The translations under genes and the position numbers were made by a program. Source: Heterobilharzia americana (Eukaryota > Platyhelminthes > Trematoda > Strigeidida > Schistosomatidae). From it: a stretch of DNA of 64,000 bases. Below, piece after piece: positions 46,185 to 57,929 of this stretch (the first letter of the stretch is position 1; each line of letters opens with the position of its first letter). The stretch is from contig OX104134.1 in NCBI GenBank assembly GCA_944470555.2, positions 100,248,701 through 100,312,700 of the forward strand, given 5' to 3'. The notes below the pieces were generated by a model that saw nothing but the letters and a program-made list of their open reading frames with translations, was not told the DNA's origin and ran no database searches.

Positions 46185-46445
46185 GAACTGACATAATTTA
46201 GGGAGACATTGGAACCCTGGAAGCACTAGACCTCTGTTTCATCCTACTATGGGTTTCCTCAGAAGTGCGCACACATGATCCGCCAGCAGTCGAACCCAAG
46301 ACCTTCAGGCCTCCAGGTTGCTGGTTTCGAACTCAATGATCTACCTTTTCCTACTCCCTTGAGTTCGCACTACTGAAGAGTTTCATACTATCAGGACGAA
46401 ATAGCTACTGATGATTTCATCTGTCCAGCAAGCGTAAATCAACAA
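46185..46445. repeat. hammerhead SINE family B, head-to-head pair
   Basis: 46185-46335 is a minus copy (minus strand: CACTTCTGAGGA, AGGATGAAACAGAGG; B-box 'ttgggttcgactgctgg'). 46336-46445 is a plus copy ('tggtttcgaactcaatg', 'cactactgaagag', 'aggacgaaatagctac'). Both retain CTGANGA and GAAA; stem I is poor in the plus copy. Confidence 0.65.
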
Positions 46446-46739
46446 GGTTGTATTTTTCAGTAAGGTTGAAATCAACAGCTGAAGTGTTTTGGACCTTGGT
46501 CCCATCATTCCTAGCTTTCTTCAGGCCTCGAACCATTTCATCGAGTACAGATTCCTCGGTTAGTTGGTAATTCAGCATATGCCACACATATCAGCGCCAA
46601 CTCAGTAGATACGCTATGCATATTTAATTAGTTGTTAGCATGGTTATTTCACCGTGTACAAGGCATATCGTGAAGAGGGTAGTAGTCAAACGTTACTTGG
46701 ATCTTCCGCATTGTCTAGGTAATTTCAAGGGGATTGCCT

Positions 46740-46759
46740 CCCCCCACCCCCCACCCCCA
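46740..46759 (+). repeat. C-rich tract
   Basis: C7-A-C6-A-C5-like run; the minus strand could form stacked guanine structures. Confidence 0.85.
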
Positions 46760-47094
46760 ACACTGATCGATGGAGAGACCCAAACCCTTGTCATTAAGTG
46801 CTGCAGTCACATCACGTTATTAATTAATCTATTCGAGTGATGTTTGACATTCTGTAGGACCCTGTATGTTAGACATACTGATCGATCACACTTCCACTGT
46901 TGCAGTCTGTCATACTCATCAATGGAACAACATGACCAATTAAACACCCCCAGAATAAATTACCTTTGCTTTTCCAATACAATAACAATAAACCCCCATT
47001 GTATTTAGAGGTTTGTGGAGATTTATTGATTTCAAGTCGAAGGTGAGTACAAGCACTCAGCGGTAGCATAAAATAAAGGTCGCATGCACGATAT

Positions 47095-47305
47095 TTCGCA
47101 GATTGACAGAAGTGGGAAACTGTGGACCACTGAACTCTGACCTAGTGGTTGAATGACAATGGGGTACTGGGTTCGACCCCAAGCCAGTGACCGCCGCTGA
47201 AGAGGTGCATACTAGTCGAACGAAACAGCTGCTGTTCAGTGCTCCCCGGCTTTTGAATGCTTCTCCAACTGATTTCAGTCAGATTGTGATTGTATACCAA
47301 GTTGA
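47095..47305 (+). repeat. hammerhead SINE family B, plus copy
   Basis: 'cctagtggttgaatgac' (A-box-like), 'tactgggttcgaccccaagcc' (B box), 'ccgctgaagagg', 'actagtcgaacgaaacagctgctg', 'ttcagtgctccccggc', 'ctccaactgatttcagtcag'. Both core boxes are intact, but stem II is weakened. Confidence 0.75.
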
Positions 47306-47656
47306 GAAACTCATTTTGTTTATTTTTAAACACTGGAGTAAATTAACCAAACAATGAGCCAATCAAAAGGCGACATTATTTTCTTCTACTTTTTTGTCCA
47401 ATCAGCTGGCTTGGAGACAATATTTACTCACCTCTAGACAAACAATACAGACAAACATTAACACACAGACGCAAACAAACAATCTTCAACAAAGCAGGGC
47501 GTTCAGACGTTAAACCAAAATTTATTCTAGCGGAGACAGAGAATACAACTATACTGGAAATTTTTGACCCATATACCTTATCAATAGCTAAACGATTTTC
47601 AAATGTTTTCTCTGACAAACTCAAATTTAGTTGATGGAATTAAATGAATTTCAGTA

Positions 47657-47683
47657 TTGATTGATTGATTGATTGATTGATTG
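47657..47683 (+). repeat. (ATTG)n microsatellite
   Basis: About six GATT units. Confidence 0.9.
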
Positions 47684-48124
47684 TTGATTTAAGGAGAATA
47701 ATATATCTATCAATGCATTATTGGATTTTTATTGATTTATATTGAATGAGCTGATGACGAGCACTACTTCAGTATCAATCTATATCGGTAAGTTGAAAAG
47801 AAGATATGCTGTGAAGTCTCCTACTTGTCTATAAATAACATCACATTTGAGAGAACCTTGGTTTAACAGACTGATTGAAAGTGAAATGAAAATCTGCATA
47901 GTGGGAGGATTCGAACTGACGGCGTTTGGACGAAACTGTTAGGGCAAGTGAAGTAAAGACTTCCTCAGCAAGTCAGTCGGAGGTCTTTAGTGACCCAGAG
48001 ACCAATCACTGGTTTGAGTCATACCATTACCCAGTCATTCAGTCACCATTTAACCTACTGTTAACTTTCGGCATTTATGCACGGCAAAAACTAATTAGTT
48101 GGTATCCTCTGGTTATGCCAAGAT

Positions 48125-48215
48125 CATTGATAGCCATGTGAGGAACCTTGTTCCTAGGTTCGAGCCCTGCGGAGTGGGGTCACGGATAGGCACAGTTGTG
48201 AGGTGTACCACTATT
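48125..48215 (+). repeat. SINE family B head fragment
   Basis: 'cctaggttcgagccctgcgg', 'agtggggtcacggatagg', 'cacagttgtgagg' is the tRNA-like head of family B, cut off at the ribozyme and joined to the non-LTR 3' end at 48241. Confidence 0.5.
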
Positions 48216-48240
48216 TCAAACTGAATTGTTAGCTGCGGGT

Positions 48241-48690
48241 GTTGATTTGAACCTTCATCGATTGAGATGGTTGGGACACGTACTACTTATGCCTAGTCAC
48301 CGATTGCCTCGTCACACAATGTTGGCCGAAGTAGGCCCAGGCTGGAGAAAGGTCCGAGGTGGCCAGACTAAAACATGGCACCAATGTATGAAGTCTCTGA
48401 CTGTTGGTTTAAGCCATGTAGGACGATGCAGACTAGGTGGTTGGGGTCCGCGGGACAAGAGGAAGCAGTGGTTGGAGACCCTAGATGATATGGCTCAGAA
48501 CCGATGTGGGTGGCGCAGATGTATACACACATTATCCTCATCTTAACGATGCTATACCAAATCTCACCACTTTGTCATTTCCTTTTCTTTCTTCTCGTAC
48601 TTAATATTTCTTTTGACTGCATTCTCTTATGTTCATCCTTCACCTCACTACCTTTCCACTTGATGTACTGTACTGAGCTGTGGTAACCCA
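48241..48690 (+). mobile_element. non-LTR retrotransposon 3' end, best copy
   Basis: The plus frame to 48546 reads DLNLHRLRWLGHVLLMPSHR, then MLAEVGPGWRKVRGGQTKTW, MKSLTVGLSHVGRCRL, GWGPRDKRKQWLETLDDMAQ, NRCGWRRCIHTLS, then a stop. This is the C-terminal tail of a schistosome-type non-LTR polyprotein (LRWLGHVLRMP...GW...RGGQ..TWH), followed by a pyrimidine-rich 3' untranslated part to about 48690. The reverse transcriptase upstream is missing. The family may be the one at 30120-30570. Confidence 0.75.
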
Positions 48691-48889
48691 GACCGTTATG
48701 CAGTAATCCCTGGTCCTATGTTGATAATGACTGATTGGGGGTGTTGATCGTATTTTGTGACATCCAATAGGGTTCATGTTGAACTCGCGTTTCACCTGTT
48801 CAGTATATATTGTATTGTTTAAACAAGTAACCTAGCTGAGCTTTATAATTTTTGATTTAATCCACCCCCTACACCTCTCTTGTCCTCCT

Positions 48890-49025
48890 TAGCACTCTTC
48901 AGAGCAATGGGCATCTGCAACCTGGTGGAGACATGAAGTTGGTTACTCCTCAGTGAGCAACCAACCTTCATAATCCAGTCCTACAGGAGGTTGATTGAGA
49001 TCTGAATAGCCCAGCACCATAAATT
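48890..49025. repeat. SINE family C fragment
   Basis: 'gcatctgcaacctggtgg', 'agttggttactcctcagtgag', 'ataatccagtcctacagg', 'aggttgattgagatctgaat' match 28860-28920 and the family body. Confidence 0.5.
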
Positions 49026-49289
49026 TGTTCATTCCTAGTTCGATTCACTTAGGCTCTTAGCGTGGTCGAGCCAGCAATCAGCACGTTACCTACTGTTTGG
49101 GTTGAAATGAAAGGACTGAAATCTAGCATCCTTGATGCAGTTACTGGCTGTTTTAGGTCTGTTAAGGAGCATCACTATGAACTTTCCGAATGGAGTGTGA
49201 AGTCTTTCATCACTTATTAGTTCCACCGATGGCTATTGCAAAAACCAACGTCTGTCTTCTTAGAACTAATCATGAACTGACTGACATTA

Positions 49290-49540
49290 GTCAAAGATTC
49301 ATTAAAAACCCCATGAGAGCACTGGACGACAGCTGTTTATTGTGACTAACATACGACTCCTCAGCAGTGTGAAGATCATGACTCCCCATGCGTGCCAGGG
49401 ATCCAAACCATAGCCATCGGGACACATGGGGTTCTACTGACTAGTTTCAAGTTGGTATTCATCACGCACTGACTGACAGTTGAAGAACTATTTCAAACCT
49501 CAGGAGCACTAAATGGCTATTGTCGGCCCATAATTATGCT
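49290..49540 (-). repeat. hammerhead SINE family B, two minus copies in tandem
   Basis: 49290-49440 (minus strand: 'cactgctgaggagtcg', GAAA mutated to ATAAA, 'cagctgtcgtccagtgc') is followed by a second tail and body at 49455-49540 ('ggtattcatcacgcactgactg', 'ctcaggagcactaaatggc'). Confidence 0.55.
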
Positions 49541-49669
49541 ACGCAACGTCTGTAAATTCAAAACGCTTGTTTCAATCGGTAGAGGATCGCTTTATCTTGC
49601 ATATCAAGGTAGCACTATCTAAGACTGAAACTTATCGCATTTTTTCGTCTTATTCGAGGCTCTTCAGCT

Positions 49670-49990
49670 GACAAAGGTGTATGGTAGGAGAAACAACATG
49701 GGGATAAAGGTTGGTGAAAGTATTCAAGCTGCAGAAGACGTCAAAGAACGAATAAATTTTCGCCATCGTGATCGATTTTCAGCTAAGTCGCGAAGTATCT
49801 CCAACCATTTATTCCTATCATCCTACGCATCCCAGGTAAGTGGTTTACACCTGCCTACAAAGCTCGAACCAACAATCAGAGACTCCATCGACTGGTGTCA
49901 CGTCTCGGTCTGGCCTCAGTTCATGAAGCTTCTCATCCTCATCACCTGGATGTGCCCACATCCGACCCAGTGAGACTCGAACTCAGCGTC
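49670..49990 (+). repeat. dispersed repeat family D
   Basis: 'attcaagctgcagaagacgtc', 'aaagaacgaataaattttcg' and 'gtgatcgattttcagc' recur at 57930-58000 and 21160-21220; the 'agactccatcgactggtgtc' end recurs at 29.8 and 41.9 kb. Confidence 0.6.
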
Positions 49991-49999
49991 CATAACTTT

Positions 50000-51474
50000 A
50001 AACGTCAGAGCACTAATCAGCCTACATGAATCTTCGGGTAATATCGAGGTATTCGCATTGGCAGCTCATACGCCAACACAGATCGATCACTTCAATCCGG
50101 CAAAACAGCGGGAAATCACGAGTACCAAAGCGAAAATACGAACTTCTAATGTTCGTAAGTCTTGTAATTTTTTTCCACCGACCAATCCTAAAAGGTAGCT
50201 GAAGTACTAATCATCCTGAGTTAATCGCGTCGGCAATTTGTTATAACTTTAACCGACTCATAAGCACTTTATTCTGCCAATTATTCTTAACTATGACCTT
50301 GCACGTGATTGGTCAAGAATACATTTACTTGCCCAGTTTCACGTTGTACTCAAACCACAGACCTTCACGATGAGTCAGTCATGCTTCTTGACTATCTTTT
50401 TAGGCGATTTGATTCATCTGTGTAGGCAATACAACCAAATGACCTGACCGTAACGCACCATAATTTATAACAATGAAATAAAAAATTAATCTCAAGGTCA
50501 AAGCAGATGTAATAATGCACAATTCGCTGGGTTGATTGATTTCACTCAACATGCTGCAATTATTTCCTGACTCGTCACCTAGTGTCATTACGATCAAGCA
50601 ATAGTAACCCATCACGAATTCATATGGCAGTTGGGTAAAAACCTTGGTGACTGAAGTGAGATAAAAGTCTGGTCGGCAGTTGGGTCTCGTAGCTCCCTTG
50701 GTACGGCACCGAGCGATGGTCGCTGGTTCGGATTTTTTCATTTCATCTTCAATCATCATGCAGTATCAATACTAGTCTGCCAACGCACGGCTATCTCATT
50801 CAGCTAGTCAAAATGATGAACTGCTATAAATCATACATAGACTGATGATGTGTCATCGAAAGCTCTTGAACCGAGCTGTCCAATAATGTTACCAATTAAG
50901 TCATAAGTAAAGTAACTTTTAAACCAAATAAATTAATACGACCAATGACATTTTTTGTCTGAGGAGATTCCCGTTTTCCACATTTTGGCTAGTATAACAG
51001 CTAACATGCTTTTCTTTTTATTCGTATAAATGTAAATGTGACCTTATCGATTGATTACTCATCGTCCTATCGATGTTAACATTATTTAAACTGGGGCAAA
51101 ATCGATAAATCTTGACAAATTCATACGCATGTGACACACATCCACACACACACACACACACACAGAGGGGGAGAACAGATTGATTTCGAATCTGCATAAG
51201 CCTGATTTCTTCTAACGTGAAGGTTAGTTTTCAAAACAGAAGTATCTGCAGTGTGTGCGTGTGTGCGCGATGGTCAGCAAAGTATAAATCAGACAAACGC
51301 TGTGATAAATTATATATGAATTTTGACCAGTGATTTGATTGGCTAGTTTCATAAATATTGGGCATTGGATAGAAAGTTGACATCACTTTTGGGTAGTTTT
51401 ATATTTGTATAAACCCTCAGCAAGTCGTTTCGTACGAAAGTTTGGTCTGAGCTGCTTCAGGGAAATCACCAGGA
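50000..51474. other. no gene seen
   Basis: Short frames only. Contains a (CA)n at 51142-51164. 50690-50735 has a tRNA-like word ('tagctcccttggtacggcac') without a complete head. Confidence 0.4.
51142..51164 (+). repeat. (CA)n microsatellite
   Basis: About eleven CA units. Confidence 0.9.
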
Positions 51475-51650
51475 AATTAAGGTGGCTGGCAATGGAACTC
51501 ATGACCCAGGAGCTTCGTCCTAAGTGGGACCCATCATTTGGATGTTTGAGAACCCTAGCGATGCGTGTTGTCCCCACTGGACTCAAACCCAGCACTAACT
51601 TCTGTAAACGCCAAAGAGTTTTCCATTAGGCCACTGGGGGACGATAACTG
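51475..51650 (-). repeat. SM-alpha-like hammerhead SINE (family A)
   Basis: Minus strand: 'cagtggcctaatggaaaac', 'gctgggtttgagtccagtgg' (B-box-like), 'acatccaaatgatggg', 'acttaggacgaagc'. The ribozyme core is mutated in both boxes. Confidence 0.7.
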
Positions 51651-51879
51651 TCTGTTATATAACGGGTATTGGTTATTATTAGTATTAATTGATACTTGTA
51701 ATTCGCGTTGATCGGTCTGTTTGCAGATGGGATTGTATGCGGATGCCTCGACACTAACTGATTATTAAATATGTTGCAATTTGATTGGTGGGATTATCGA
51801 GGGATCCGCCTTAAGAGCCCATCTGCCAACAAAGGTCGATCAATTTGATTGAGAATAACAATCCTACATAGATTGGCTA

Positions 51880-52085
51880 CTGGAGGTTAATCAATTTCAT
51901 GTTGTCGAGTTTTAAATATTGACTGGATTCTATCGATCATCTTGCATGTAGTCACCACGTTAGGCGACTCACCTTCGTGATGCACTTGGTTCGAATCTCG
52001 TAGAGGATATATGTTCCCTCCAGAGGTTGTAGATACACCTTGATCTGGCGACTGCTGGCAAGGACGAAATCTAAACGGAGCAGAA
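51880..52085 (+). repeat. tRNA-derived SINE family C, plus copy
   Basis: 'caatttcatgttgtcgag', 'ttctatcgatcatcttgc', 'cttggttcgaatctcgtag' (B box), 'tccctccagaggttgtag', 'actgctggcaaggacgaaa' are in family order. Confidence 0.55.
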
Positions 52086-52479
52086 CTTCTTTCAGCTGAC
52101 GCTCATTATTAACATGTACATGATCCGAACAGAAACTATTCTCTGGTTTACGATTTCATTTAGTGAGATCATAAGTGGCTGTTACTGGTCGATGTCCCTC
52201 TTATGTCTCATACGTTCAGTCGATATCATTTTATCATATCGAGGAATCAACAAAGAACTGGTTCACCAGTTAAAAAAAATCATGTCTGAGTCAACAGAAG
52301 GATCGACCCATTTGAAACTGGTGAACAATGGCCAATAATATTCAAGGTCTAGTTTTGGCTTGATTATGATTGGTTGTTTTGTAAATCCCAAAAGGTGCTA
52401 ACGACTTTCAAATCCGTTTATTAAAAACGGCCAGGAAACTGGTAGACACTAGTCTCCTAGTCATAATTTGCTTTTTCCG

Positions 52480-52580
52480 GGGAATAGCAGTGAAATCCAG
52501 GACACGAGCCTTTTGTTCTAACTGAAACTCGTCAGCTGGGTGTACGTACACCACTCAGTGAGTGGTGTTCCCACTGAGAC
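52480..52580 (-). repeat. SM-alpha-like hammerhead SINE (family A), minus copy
   Basis: Minus strand: CTGACGA intact, stem II GTTTC/GAAC paired, stem I CCAG/CTGG, GTC cleavage triplet; GAAA reads AAAA. It lacks its tRNA head and abuts the plus copy at 52590. Confidence 0.7.
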
Positions 52581-52589
52581 CCAAATGGT

Positions 52590-52755
52590 TGTCTTGCCTC
52601 ACTGGCCTAGTTGATGACGCTCTGCAGTTTGAAGCGATGCGTATGAAGTTTGAATCTCAGTGGGAACAACGTCACTGGCTTGATGGTGGATGCATCCAAC
52701 TGATGCGTCCTAATTAAGACGAAACGCTTACCAGAATCCATCAACAGTATCGAAA
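52590..52755 (+). repeat. SM-alpha-like hammerhead SINE (family A), plus copy
   Basis: 'cctcactggcctagttg' (head), 'gtttgaatctcagtgggaac' (B box), 'gcatccaactgatgcg', 'tcctaattaagacgaaacgc', 'accagaatcca'. The core reads CTGATGC, one base off, so cleavage is unlikely. Confidence 0.8.
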
Positions 52756-54184
52756 TTCAGTTCTGTTTACAAAAAAACAATGAAAAGACCTAAAATAGCA
52801 ATTGCCAAGTTACAAGTAATCAATAATACGAACCACATCCATCTCACCTTTCTTTCTGTGCCTGTGTGTGTGTGTGCTTACGAAAGTGCATCCACTGATT
52901 ATCACTAATGCTATTGTGTTGCTTTTATTTTTGCCAAAAGTTTTATGTGCTCAATTGGAGTTTAAATACAATCCATACAATGACATGTTCTAACTTGAAA
53001 CCTTGACACCGATTGAGTATCGCATTTAATCCAAGTGCCTCTCATCTAAAACAAAATGTGTATGCACAGACGCACACACACACACACATACATGAGCATA
53101 AAGAGGGTGAACACCATTTCTTTTCTGTTTCTTGGTATGCATACATACTTATGCATTTACAGACTACTTATTTGCTTTCAGTAGTAATCATCCACCTTAT
53201 CAGTTAGGCGTAGATTCACACATATATACGCGCACACAGAAAGACACCCACACAGAAGTAGCGAAGCAAATTCTATCAAAATTTCGAGATGAAGATCAAT
53301 TCCAGGTTAAAAAAGCTGTAAATATCAATTTTTTCTGTAATTTATTTATGTGTTATAAAGTCGTACTGATTAATAATAATAAGAATAATGCTTCAATCCA
53401 GTCAAGTTTATTAGCATACAAACAAGAATCGATTATTGATTTGTTTAAATTTCCTATACTACTTGTAAGTAATGCGGACGACTAACTTCCTGCTTGATTG
53501 ATCCACCTGGTGCTCGATTCGTATTTTGAACATAGGAATTAATTAATTGGCTGTGACAGTCAATTCATCCATAAGTGGCTTGAAGCAACTAGTATAGTGA
53601 TGCTTAGAAGGAAAGAGTGTTTGCATGGATGTGTCTGCGTATGACTGAGTGATTCAGTGGATGACTTGACTTCTGACCAATGAGCTATGCGTTCGAACCC
53701 CGTCTCCGCTTAATAATGTCTGGCCGATAGGCCTCCTTGCCTAATCTATTGAACATGTAGTTAACAAGTTGCAAATCGACTTGCATCCAATTGCTTTGAT
53801 TTTGAAGTTTAACGGATTATCGATTCCTGATGTCATTCCCATCCTGTTTATAAATTTTTATAACTACACTTCTTTTTTGCTGTTGATAGCATCGTGTGTG
53901 CTTGCCAGCATATTTGTCATGTTAAAAATGTTTTTTAGAAAAAAACGAACGGGAAATAATCTTATTGTTACACAAGATTTTTTGTTGTTGTCATGGCAAC
54001 AGAATTATCTGGTATTGCTTAGCTCATTTAGTCATCTTTGATAACCTATCTGCCATGCATATAAAGTTGATTTATCGATCGGTCTGTAGATATTGATTTT
54101 TACAGGTTTAATACTCCCAAATATCAATCATAGAAAATTTATACTGAAATCTTTAAGAACTCCTTTCTCCTTTGTGAAATTAGG
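52756..54184. other. no confident gene
   Basis: Contains a (CA)n at 53071-53088, a tRNA-like head with B box GTTCGAACCCC at 53690-53700, and an AT-rich 90-codon frame at 53769-54041 (plus) with one strong hydrophobic stretch followed by a basic RKKR segment. The latter begins at TTG and could be an exon remnant, but no splice site supports it. Confidence 0.35.
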
Positions 54185-54610
54185 CTGGTATGTGCTAGGA
54201 AATGCACTGAGAAAACGAACGCTAACCAACTCGAGTAGTAGTTAGCATTCATTCAGGTTACTGATCTGTAGGTCTCGCTAGTCAGTCAACCAGCCAGACC
54301 AGAGTGATCTAAGCAACAGCAGACGGCCTTTTCGCTAGTCTGGGGCCGAGCCAGCTCTTAACCAGTGTACCCGGACAAATTCAGCTTATAGACGAGCCGA
54401 ATTAGTTTAGATCTCCCGAATCTGGCTCTCCGGCTGACTTACATGGACCGGTATGCCATACCTTGAATAAGCTGATCAGTTTGTGAAATATTTACAAATC
54501 AGGAACGGTCCACAGCGACATTTCTCACAGGGTTTTTGTTGACCCCCCTTCTTCCTGCGAGCCACTCAAGATCACAAACTGTGAGGTGTTATACAAAAGT
54601 GTAGACTGCT
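54185..54610 (+). repeat. dispersed repeat family E, fullest copy
   Basis: About 425 bases collinear with 4540-4880; runs from 'gttagcattcattcaggttac' to 'gatcacaaactgtgagg'. No open frame and no terminal duplications seen. Confidence 0.7.
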
Positions 54611-54689
54611 GTCAAGAATCCGGTCGTTTAAGATGAATTCGTTTGAGTATATCACTGATGAATAAAACAATGAACCGCATGTTTACAAC

Positions 54690-54850
54690 CCAGCTGACTG
54701 AGGTACCTTGAACATGTGTTGCTCATGCCGAACCACCACCTACCTCGACATCCAATGTTAGCTGAGGTCGAACTGTGTTGAAAGACTTCTCAGGCTGGCT
54801 AAGCAGACATGTGGCAGGAAGGTGTAGACTAACTGATTCGGGTCCTCGAT
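54690..54850 (+). mobile_element. non-LTR retrotransposon 3'-end fragment
   Basis: 'cttgaacatgtgttgctcatg', 'cgacatccaatgttagctgag' and 'gttgaaagacttctcagg' align in order with 48270-48350; later parts are rearranged. Confidence 0.6.
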
Positions 54851-55330
54851 ACCACAAGAATCAATGATTCTGAACCGTTGGCGACATAGCGGATGTATCC
54901 TCTCTTTGACGTCTTCGTCAACTGGAACCGATACACTTCTGTGTACGTGGTTCTGAATTGACTTTGCATACGTGCGTGTGTGTATGTGTTCATCTTATTA
55001 CAGCTGAGGTCATTCGTCAACCGAGACACAAAAATTCTTCTCTGTTTTTAAAAGGAAAAAAGAGGGAAATCATTGTCTCTGAGTTCACTTATGAGTCAGA
55101 AGCAATCCCCCTTGTCACTGTCTCCACCTCTGGTCACTGCTCACTGATAGACAGGCAGACACACACGCACACACCCATAAGGAGACGCGAATCAGCCATT
55201 TCTGTATTTACTACTTTTTTTATTAGCATTGTATCTAAAATCCAGACTATGCCTCAGTCTGCTTACACAACTAAGCAATAGCAGATACACACATACTCAC
55301 GGTGGCCTAAATATGTCCTTATCTGCTTAA

Positions 55331-55352
55331 GTGTGTGTGTGGGGGGGGGGGA
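55331..55352 (+). repeat. (GT)n plus G-run
   Basis: Five GT units followed by eleven G. Confidence 0.9.
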
Positions 55353-55745
55353 GAGTAGGTGTTTGCTAAAGGTATAGCTTTAATTATTGGCATCAGTAAA
55401 CATTAGTGACACATTCTTTCACTTTCCTCTTTCACTGTTGATTGGTTATCTGTGTATTGACGAGACTGACTGTCTCTGCGACCTTGAAAAGTTGATCTTG
55501 TTTACTGAGTCAATAACTTGTGTTAAAAGTATATCCGCTGATTCTGATTGGAGGGTGATCAGTGTAAGCGGGAAACCGATTCGAATCCTGCCCTTCCTAC
55601 TCAACATTGGCGGGAGGGGGGTGGGTTCAGTAAACATCATCAACCGTTATACATTAGGTTCAGTTCGTCACCTAGTAAAGAAACTTGAACGCGGAAGAGA
55701 AGTGGGTACTGACGCAGCCCGTATTCATAAACTGAAGAAACTGAG

Positions 55746-55749
<4 letters not shown>

Positions 55750-55835
<86 letters not shown>
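55750..55835 (+). repeat. (TA)n microsatellite
   Basis: 86 bases of uninterrupted TA, self-complementary and prone to cruciform formation and assembly length error. Confidence 0.97.
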
Positions 55836-55837
<2 letters not shown>

Positions 55838-56339
55838 TGTAAGCGTTTGTAGACATTAGTACAACTGAGTTGAGTTCAGCTGGACCACACATGAAGAAGT
55901 TTTAATCAGACTCACTTTCTCTTCTCTGATTGGTCTTTCTTGAGAAAGAATACACTCGAGAGGATTGCTAGTTTGATACGAGTGTGGTAGATCATTGATT
56001 TTCAATGTCTGCAGAAAGACGATGCACCCTTCGTGGAAGTGATACATTCTTCCAAAACAACACAATATCTGGATTTAGATTCCCTGTCAGAAGGGAAAGG
56101 ATGATAGTTACACAAATTGTGTCTGAAAGCGGAAATTTCACCTAGCAGGTCAGATCATCTGTGCTGGATACAAATTGCTAGGTTGAATTTCGCCGCCGTT
56201 CTCTCTGTCCTCTTATATGGTTCAGTAATATAACCACCAAAGGTAGAGGACATGAGAAGGGTTTACTTGATCGACCCCCGTTACCTTCATAGGATAGACC
56301 GTGTATCGTGGTGTCATCATGTGTAGAATTTTAGGGGGG
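55836..56339. other. no gene seen
   Basis: Short frames only. The end (56160-56330) may be further upstream debris of the following non-LTR fragment ('ttctctgtcctcttatatgg'). Confidence 0.35.
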
Positions 56340-56600
56340 GAAAGCGAAGTCACTCGACGCTGTTGTAAGCCTTCGTCAACTTCGTTAGTCGGGGCATGTG
56401 TCAGTCAAACCTAATCAGTCTCCCCCGTAGCACAATACTAGCTGAAATGTGTTTCGGCTGGAAATAGACCTTAACCGCGGCCAGACCAAAGCATGGCATC
56501 ACTCCATTAAGTCTTTGACTGTTCATTTCAGCCATGAAAGGAAATGCAGATTAGCCGACTGGGATCGGTATGACATTGTCGCTTGATACGATGATATGTG
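56340..56600 (+). mobile_element. non-LTR retrotransposon 3'-end fragment
   Basis: 'acttcgttagtcggggcatg', 'gcacaatactagctgaaatg', 'ggccagaccaaagcatggca', 'taagtctttgactgttcatt', 'gattagccgactgggatc' align in order with 48265-48450. The best-preserved of the decayed copies. Confidence 0.7.
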
Positions 56601-57129
56601 TTGTGGCAACTTAGATTGTTTACGCAATAATACCATGTGTCCTATGTTTATATTGTCTCTGTTGTCGGTGTTCGTGTGTCCACCTCTCAGTTCTGACACT
56701 TTTCAGCTCGCCCCTAATTTGCCTCTCAAGCCGGTATTCCCGAAAATTACACCACCCCAAACCATAATCACTATCAGTTCAAAAACAATAAGGGATAGAT
56801 GAATAATTGAAAAAGTGAAGGGGGAGAGGCTGGTTAGTGTATATGTCAGCCTATTTAACAGCCGATAATATCAGCTGTAGCAAAACTTTCATACTGGATG
56901 GACTGAGATGGCGACCAAGAGGATGCATATAAACTCATCCTACTGTCGAAATGTCTACGATCTCCCACCACATGTTTCCAGTATCGTATGGACACAGACT
57001 AGAAGATATACAGTCTTTTAAAATGCTTTCAAGGGATATCAGAGACCTCAGCTTGACACAAGTGTCTTCGTGGTTGGAATTCACCGTGTCAACAATGTCG
57101 AAATCAAGCGAAGGGTACAAGGCAAATCA

Positions 57130-57420
57130 GTCGATCAAGTTAGGAACCTTCATTGACTGAGGTGGTTTGAACTTGTGTTCGTGTGCCAAGCAACTACCTA
57201 TCTGAACGTGACATGCTAGAAGAAGTCGGATTATGTTGGAAGAGGGTCCAGGGTGACCATATCAAGACCTAGCACCATCCGGTGAAGTTGAGCCATGTGG
57301 GGAGATGCAGACAGTTTGGTTGAGGTCCCCAAGATAATAAATATCAGTGACTGAGGGGTCTCGGTGATGGCTGAAAATCGGTCAGAATGGCCCAGATGTA
57401 TTCCCTCACTCCTTGACGTC
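57130..57420 (+). mobile_element. non-LTR retrotransposon 3'-end fragment
   Basis: 'gaccatatcaagacctagca', 'gttgagccatgtggggagatg', 'gtttggttgaggtccccaag' and 'cagaatggcccagatgtatt' follow the order of 48355-48530. Confidence 0.65.
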
Positions 57421-57929
57421 TTCTAAACCTTGGATATTTTCACCGACCGTCATCTTCAAGCGGTTTCTTCCCTCATGCACCTTCGTCTAATTTGATATCA
57501 ATTCTTTTCTGCAAATCTGTTCTCTGTAAGCTACTGGGAATTGTGAAACAGCTTGAAGCGACACCATTTTGTACAAGTTCCACATTGATTTTGTCTGTCT
57601 GACCTCCCTGGCTGTCAGTACATCCTGACCAGTCCAACCGAGGCCATATTTCCAACCTGATGCTTTAGATTTGATGGTGACGTGGTATGTGTATTGTGTG
57701 TCTAAGTTCTTGGAATCGATAAGCAAGTACACAACCTTATTCACTGAAGTGTCGATCCGTCAGTTATTTACTTCATCGAAATCTTAGATGGCGTAATTCG
57801 ACGAGAATTAATCAATCACTTTTTATCTTTGCCAATATAACATTTCTTGAGTTATCTAATTCACAGGGATGATGGAATCAACTTGAAAACTTGAGCACAG
57901 ACGTGAGTCACCTCAAGTTGCTATACATA

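Noticed and set aside
52700..52745. Active hammerhead at 52.7 kb
   Set aside because: The core reads CTGATGC instead of CTGATGA; a change at an essential adenine makes cleavage unlikely.
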